64,000 nucleotides of DNA from Anaerovibrio sp. RM50. Its GTDB lineage: Bacteria; Bacillota; Negativicutes; Selenomonadales; Selenomonadaceae. The notes under the pieces are model-generated. The model had not been told where the DNA came from, did not search any database, and was given only the letters and a program-made list of their open reading frames with translations. Below are positions 59,746 through 64,000 of the stretch, piece after piece. Every line of letters starts with the position of its first letter. Position 1 is the stretch's first letter. Both the position numbers and the translations under genes were made by a program. Location: assembly GCF_000622005.1 (NCBI RefSeq), contig NZ_KK211383.1, positions 218,302-282,301 of the forward strand, in the 5' to 3' direction.

Positions 59746-62145
59746 TTACTGCAACAAGCCAAGTACATCCGACGAGTTGTGATTAAATTGACTAAGCATC
59801 GCCGTAGTTGCCTGGGACAAAATATTGTACTTGGCCCAATCCATGGCACTCCTGGACATATCGGCATCCCGCATCACAGATTCGGCAGCTGTAGTATTCT
59901 CAATAACCGTTACCAAATTGGCATCCGCATTTTCCATGTGATTGATCTGGGCACCAATAAGGGTATTGGCATCAATCAGATACTGCAGTCCCTTGTCCAA
60001 AGCTCCCCTGACCTTGGTTGGTGTATCCCAGCCCAAAAGCATTTCTCTCTTTTCCGAGGTAAGTACGCTGTAATCATCCAGGGATCCGGCCCCTATTTTG
60101 TAGCCAAATATGTGGTCCATGGTGGTCTGAGGAATAATAACATGAATATTGGCAGAGGATTTGTCCGTATGCTGAATAACCAAATCATTGGCATATACAT
60201 AGCGATAATCTTCAACCACATTGTCCATTATTCCATCGGCAATCTTGGCACCCTGGGCCGCATGTGGGTCAGTATCCAGCACGTGATAGCGACGGGTATC
60301 ATAAATAGTAATGGTCCCATTATCATAATCCGCTGCTATCTGGAAATTTTGACCAGTACGACTTAAGAAATCATTAAGTCCCTCTGGATTTTTATCCCCA
60401 TCACCCTTGTAAATAGTTGAAATAAGGGATTTTAAACTGGTCACATCGGATACATCTACCACAAATGTGGAAATATCCAAATCACCGGTGCCACTGGCAG
60501 GACGGTCATCATCATTTGGATTAACACCATCCACAAAGAGAACATTCACCCACTTATTTGGATTTGAGGCATCATAAAATCTGAAGCCCTTTCCATCCAG
60601 TCCCCCGGCCCCCTGAGAGCTAAACACTGAGGAAAAATCAATAGTATAATCCCGCAAATCTCCCTGTTTGAAGGAAATGTACTGGTTATTACCTTCATCA
60701 CCGGGAACTGTGGCATTGATTTTAATACCAGTTACCTGATTTGAACTGTTTTTCACAACCTCTGCCACAGACCCCATACGGGAAGCCACCAAATTAGCAA
60801 AGGCCTCCGCCAAGGTCTGGCCACCGCTTACAGCGTTTCTTACAGCATTCAAATCAATAACGTTGGCCCCATCCAGCTTGGAAACGCTGTCAATGGTTGG
60901 GGATTTGCCAGAATCAACAAATTCATAGGTGGTACCAAGCCCACTATGGGAAAAGCCCTTCCCCACCAGCTGGGAAATAAAGCTTTCTGTAGTGCTGGAG
61001 CTGGTGGTATTATAAGATGACAAATTCCAGTCCCAGTGGGCTGTAAGACCATTCTTACCCACCTGTTTATTGGTGAACATGGTTGATGGCAAGGCTCTTG
61101 TAGCAGTATAGCCATCGCCACCTGCCAGAGCAACTCCATACGCATTATACTTGCTTATATCATTTGTCTTAGTGCCTGTATCAACCGTAGTAAGCTCAAT
61201 AACCCTTGCTCCAGTGGTTGAACTGCTATAAGACACATGCATAATGTTTTGCAATCTGTTTGCTATTATTGCGGCAATCTGACTAACTGATTGCAGGTGA
61301 CCATCAATTATATTACTGCTACTAATTCCTCGATATTGCTGGCCACTGTAATTTGAAATGACAAAGGTTTCTTCGCCATCAGGATATATTACCTTAAAAG
61401 AAGTATCATACAATGTGTCACGGATAGTATCATCGCCCAAATCAATAACCAACTTATTAGGGTCATTTGGCGTACCACCGTGAAGATTAGACTTGGTTGC
61501 TGTAGTTGTGGCAGCTGTATCATATCCTGGAACAGCAGTGGCACTTATTGTTTTTACATTATAACCATCATTTGGCACCTCATCGGTGGAGGCCCCGAAG
61601 ATATTAAAAGGACCTGTCTGCCCGTCCAGGGTGGCAATGCTGCCGGAAATAATTCCCAAGCTATCACTGTCCTCCAGTGTCTCTGCATGATCCAGTTTAT
61701 ACCAGCTTTTAACCGATTCCTGAACCTTGGTCCCCAATAAAAGATGCTTGCCATTAAAGGTAGTTTCCGCGGCAATATCATTTATCTCATTATAGTAATT
61801 TGTAATTTCCTTTTGAATAATCAGCCTGTCAGCATCAGTATTGGTATCATTGTGGGCATTAATAACCCGCTCCTTGACAGTGCGAAGGAGATTTATCTGA
61901 CTTTGAATGGCTCCCTCTGCCACCTTCAGCATGGAAGCACCATTCTGCACATTGGCATCTGCCTGATTCAAGGCACGGATGGATACCCGCATTTTCTCAG
62001 ATATAGCATAGGTGGAAGCATCATCTCCCGCATTGCATATCTTTTCCGCCAATGCCAGCTGCTGGGTGGCCTTTGATTTATTTTTTACATTTATATTTAA
62101 ATGTCCCAGAATCATATTGGCTGAAACATTACTTGTAATCACCAT
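59746..62145 (-). CDS. Long divergent flagellin
   Basis: The 799-residue protein has conserved flagellin ends: the N-terminus up to about 140 (DDASTYAISEKMRVSIRALNQ, VQNGASMLKVAEGAIQSQ) and the last 90 residues (ESVMRDADMSRSAMDWAKYN, TTAMLSQFN, LGLLQ). The 550-residue middle is a large variable domain rich in Ser, Thr, Asp and Gly, exposed on the filament and likely glycosylated. It is much longer than the 433-residue neighbour and has a cysteine in KICNAGDD where flagellins usually have INSAADD. No HExxH protease motif is present. AGGTGGTGAG precedes the ATG. It may be a minor filament component. Confidence 0.92.
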   Translation of the reverse strand: MVITSNVSANMILGHLNINVKNKSKATQQLALAEKICNAGDDASTYAISEKMRVSIRALNQADANVQNGASMLKVAEGAIQSQINLLRTVKERVINAHNDTNTDADRLIIQKEITNYYNEINDIAAETTFNGKHLLLGTKVQESVKSWYKLDHAETLEDSDSLGIISGSIATLDGQTGPFNIFGASTDEVPNDGYNVKTISATAVPGYDTAATTTATKSNLHGGTPNDPNKLVIDLGDDTIRDTLYDTSFKVIYPDGEETFVISNYSGQQYRGISSSNIIDGHLQSVSQIAAIIANRLQNIMHVSYSSSTTGARVIELTTVDTGTKTNDISKYNAYGVALAGGDGYTATRALPSTMFTNKQVGKNGLTAHWDWNLSSYNTTSSSTTESFISQLVGKGFSHSGLGTTYEFVDSGKSPTIDSVSKLDGANVIDLNAVRNAVSGGQTLAEAFANLVASRMGSVAEVVKNSSNQVTGIKINATVPGDEGNNQYISFKQGDLRDYTIDFSSVFSSQGAGGLDGKGFRFYDASNPNKWVNVLFVDGVNPNDDDRPASGTGDLDISTFVVDVSDVTSLKSLISTIYKGDGDKNPEGLNDFLSRTGQNFQIAADYDNGTITIYDTRRYHVLDTDPHAAQGAKIADGIMDNVVEDYRYVYANDLVIQHTDKSSANIHVIIPQTTMDHIFGYKIGAGSLDDYSVLTSEKREMLLGWDTPTKVRGALDKGLQYLIDANTLIGAQINHMENADANLVTVIENTTAAESVMRDADMSRSAMDWAKYNILSQATTAMLSQFNHNSSDVLGLLQ

Positions 62146-62209
62146 TTAGTCTCACCACCTAAAGCATGGTTATCCTATAATAATAAAGCTTAAAACACAT
62201 TTCATACAA

Positions 62210-62236
62210 TACATCGGAATTAATGGTGATTTTCTA
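62210..62236 (-). promoter_or_regulatory. Candidate sigma-28 promoter for the long flagellin gene
   Basis: On the minus strand, TAGA (62233-62236) and CCGATGTA (62210-62217) are 15 bases apart, loosely matching TAAA-N15-GCCGATAT. It lies about 65 bases before the start codon. The match is weaker than at the neighbouring flagellin. Confidence 0.35.
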
Positions 62237-62270
62237 AAGGGTGTTGAAGAAAAAATGAACAGATAAAAAA

Positions 62271-62292
62271 GGACCGCTCCGGGGAGCGGTCC
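62271..62292 (-). terminator. Intrinsic terminator of flagellin gene
   Basis: GGACCGCTCC and GGAGCGGTCC form a perfect ten-pair stem around two bases. On the minus strand TTTTTTATC follows (62262-62270). It lies 41 bases after the flagellin stop codon. Confidence 0.9.
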
Positions 62293-62332
62293 AAGATTAT
62301 GGTTATGTTTTGCTTTAAACGCTACTGTCCAA

Positions 62333-63634
62333 TTACTGGAGTAAGCTGAGTACGTTGGAACTGCTCTGGTTAGCCTGAGACAGCATGGACTGTGCAGCCT
62401 GGAGCAGAACGTTGTTCTTGGTGTAGTTGGTCATTTCCTTAGCCATATCAGCATCACGGATTACGGACTCTGCACTGGTTACGTTCTCACTTGCAGTGGT
62501 CAGGTTAGCCTGAGTGTACTCGAGACGGGATTCAGCTGCACCGATGGTGGTCTGCTGATCCAGAGCCTTCTGAATAGCTGCATCAAGAGCGTTAATAGCT
62601 GCATTGGCCTTCTCCTGGTTGCCTACAGACAAGGTGGAACCATCCTTACCCTGGAGACCCAGAGCAGTTGCCTTCATGTCAGTAAGACCAACATTGATGG
62701 ACTGGGCTGCCTTGGTACCAATCTGGAGAACGATGGAGTTGTCCTCAGACTTGTTCTGGGCGCGGATAGACTCGTCAAATGCATCCAAGGAAGCATTAGC
62801 GGACTTGTTTACATTACCCTTGTTGTCGGTAATGTACATGGTGAAGCCGGCAATCTGACCATCAATACCACCGGATACGGAGTTAATGGTAACGGCACTC
62901 TGACCGGAAGCTGTGTAAACAACATTGCTGGAACCATCAACACCAATACGGGAGCTGGAACCGGAAGCTGTTATATTGCCGGAGGTCAAGGTGGAAATAG
63001 CACCTGCCAAAGTAGTACCAGTACCTACCTGCATGGAAGAAGTATAAGTCTTGCCATCCTTTACATAGGATACAGTTACGGTATCGGTGCTGTGAATGTT
63101 CAGGTCATCACCATTACGAGCCTTCAGGGCTGTCAATGCAGTACCAGTTGCAGTCTCAGTGGACAGGCTCTGGTTTGTCATTGCAGTGGTGGTCTGGGTG
63201 GTCTTCTTGTTGTGGGAACCATCTACCAGATACTGGCCATTGAAGGTAACGTTTGCATTGTCATTGATCTGGTCAATGGACTGGTCAAGCTCCTTCTGGA
63301 TAGTAGCGCGGTCGGAATCAGTGTTGGTGTCGTTTGCTGCGTTAACTGCCTTTTCCTTCAGAGTCTTCAGGATTTCAACAGTGGAGCTTACAGCACCTTC
63401 AGCAACCTTCATCATAGAACCGCCGTTCTGAGCATTCTGATTTGCCTGATCCAAGGAACGGATCTGAACACGCATTCTCTCGGAAATAGCATAACCGGAA
63501 GCATCATCAGCTGCGCTGTTTATCTTCATACCGGAAGAAACTTTTTCCAGACTCTTCTTCAGAGCGTTAGTGTTCTTGTTCAGAGTGTTCAGGGTGTTAA
63601 TTGCGGACATGTTGTTTTTTACTACCATAGCCAT
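62333..63634 (-). CDS. fliC: Flagellin
   Basis: The 433-residue protein is a typical flagellin: INTLNTLNKNTNALKKSLEKVSSG and INSAADDASGYAISERMR in the N-terminal D0/D1 region, and TSAESVIRDADMAKEM, LLQAAQSMLSQANQ and VLSLLQ at the C-terminus. The variable centre (about 150-310) is rich in Thr and Ser. It is exported by the flagellar type III system and builds the filament. AAGGAGG lies eight bases before the ATG, a sigma-28-like promoter is upstream and a strong terminator downstream, so it is its own transcript. Confidence 0.97.
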   Translation of the reverse strand: MAMVVKNNMSAINTLNTLNKNTNALKKSLEKVSSGMKINSAADDASGYAISERMRVQIRSLDQANQNAQNGGSMMKVAEGAVSSTVEILKTLKEKAVNAANDTNTDSDRATIQKELDQSIDQINDNANVTFNGQYLVDGSHNKKTTQTTTAMTNQSLSTETATGTALTALKARNGDDLNIHSTDTVTVSYVKDGKTYTSSMQVGTGTTLAGAISTLTSGNITASGSSSRIGVDGSSNVVYTASGQSAVTINSVSGGIDGQIAGFTMYITDNKGNVNKSANASLDAFDESIRAQNKSEDNSIVLQIGTKAAQSINVGLTDMKATALGLQGKDGSTLSVGNQEKANAAINALDAAIQKALDQQTTIGAAESRLEYTQANLTTASENVTSAESVIRDADMAKEMTNYTKNNVLLQAAQSMLSQANQSSSNVLSLLQ

Positions 63635-63742
63635 AATAAATTCCTCCTTGATCTTTAAACATTTCAGGCGTCCTTGCCTGTATTTTACTTAATGAGCTCT
63701 AATATTTTATTTGCTTGGCTCATTTTCATCTATCTGACAATA

Positions 63743-63769
63743 ATATCGGGGGCGGGGTAGAATTACTTA
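63743..63769 (-). promoter_or_regulatory. Sigma-28 (FliA/SigD)-type promoter of flagellin
   Basis: On the minus strand TAAG (63766-63769), 15 bases, then CCCGATAT (63743-63750), close to the consensus TAAA-N15-GCCGATAT. It lies about 110 bases before the flagellin start codon. Confidence 0.65.
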
Positions 63770-63818
63770 AGCAAAATTTTTAACTTTTTAATATTTTTTA
63801 TTGATTAGCAAGAAAAAA

Positions 63819-63840
63819 GGGCCGGTCCGAAGACCGACCC
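63819..63840 (-). terminator. Intrinsic terminator of second flagellin gene
   Basis: GGGCCGGTC and GACCGACCC pair (one wobble) around CGAA. On the minus strand TTTTTTC follows. It lies 37 bases after the stop codon at 63878. Confidence 0.85.
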
Positions 63841-63877
63841 AAAATGGTTGTGTTTAATTTGCAATCCTACTATCCAA

Positions 63878-64000
63878 TTACTGGAGTAAGCTGAGTACAT
63901 TGGAGCTGCTCTGGTTAGCCTGAGACAGCATGGACTGTGCAGCCTGGAGCAGAACGTTGTTCTTGGTGTAGTTGGTCATTTCCTTAGCCATATCAGCATC
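63878..64000 (-). CDS. fliC: Flagellin (partial, C-terminal 40 residues)
   Basis: The visible codons end in ASNVLSLLQ-type sequence (QSSSNVLSLLQ then TAA) and match the last 123 bases of the 62333-63634 flagellin gene except at two positions. Both differences are silent (AGT/AGC and AAC/AAT). The rest of the gene lies beyond the window edge. It is a tandem paralogue kept nearly identical by recent duplication or gene conversion. Confidence 0.93.
   Translation of the reverse strand, partial: DADMAKEMTNYTKNNVLLQAAQSMLSQANQSSSNVLSLLQ

Noticed and set aside
59674..60366. A 230-residue plus-strand open frame
   Set aside because: It is antisense to the flagellin C-terminus and the start of the double GT2 gene; no ribosome site or recognisable domain.
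59746..62145. Flagellinolysin (flagellin with a protease insert)
   Set aside because: The large middle domain has no HExxH zinc-protease motif.
1..64000. CRISPR arrays, tRNA or rRNA genes, transposase genes
   Set aside because: I saw no regularly spaced repeats, no tRNA-like cloverleaf with conserved TTCRA arm, no rRNA sequence and no intact transposase in any reading frame.

Overview
The window reads as part of a flagellin-glycosylation island from an anaerobic, Gram-negative-type Firmicute, most likely a Selenomonadaceae (Selenomonas or Anaerovibrio-like) bacterium. The flagellin sequences, the strong AGGAGG-type ribosome binding sites and the intergenic repeats suggest this. No rRNA or other decisive marker is present, so the taxonomy is an inference. 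Nearly every gene is on the minus strand, so transcription runs from high to low coordinates.

Right end (about 59.7-64 kb): one ordinary flagellin (62333-63634) with a sigma-28-like promoter and an intrinsic terminator, the 3' end of a second almost identical flagellin running off the window, and a long divergent 799-residue flagellin. Directly downstream (49-59.7 kb) are large glycosyltransferases likely to act on flagellin: two proteins that each carry two GT2 domains plus helical repeats, a tandem O-GlcNAc-transferase-like (GT41) protein, a TPR protein, a CgeB-like transferase and, on the plus strand, a DUF4422 transferase.

Middle (20.8-47 kb): a TibC/BAHT-like protein O-heptosyltransferase, GT2 enzymes, and sugar synthesis genes. 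RfbF, RfbH and an RfbG-SGNH fusion make a CDP-3,6-dideoxy-4-ketohexose. Between RfbH and RfbG lies an uncommon cassette: HAD phosphatase, SDR, VOC protein, TPP enzyme, dehydroquinate-synthase-like sugar phosphate cyclase, FGGY kinase, and a DRE-TIM aldolase fused to a DUF115-like domain. It looks like a pathway to an unusual cyclic or branched sugar. A radical SAM protein, a sugar epimerase and methyltransferases follow. Next come a CDP-glycerol-transferase-like protein with a beta-propeller, a cytidylyltransferase-Gfo/Idh/MocA fusion and a glycerophosphodiesterase.

Left part (1-20 kb): GT8 and GT11 enzymes, then two non-glycan genes (AAA ATPase-DUF4143; AlbA/HATPase regulator). The intergenic spaces on either side of and between these two genes hold three copies of a roughly 100-bp repeat, each made of a terminator followed by a promoter. 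Beyond them are LicD with a cytidylyltransferase-PdxA fusion, a DUF1016 nuclease, a radical SAM protein, many methyltransferases and glycosyltransferases, and phosphonate genes (PhnW and a cytidylyltransferase-PEP mutase fusion cut by the window edge).

Three themes recur: (1) three different enzymes fused to an HxGH cytidylyltransferase domain, two of them beside a matching phosphotransferase, suggesting several CDP-activated decorations; (2) a small Rossmann-like domain attached to about nine otherwise unrelated enzymes; (3) many two-enzyme fusions. The likely joint role is synthesis and stepwise transfer of a complex phospho- or phosphono-decorated glycan onto flagellin or another surface polymer.
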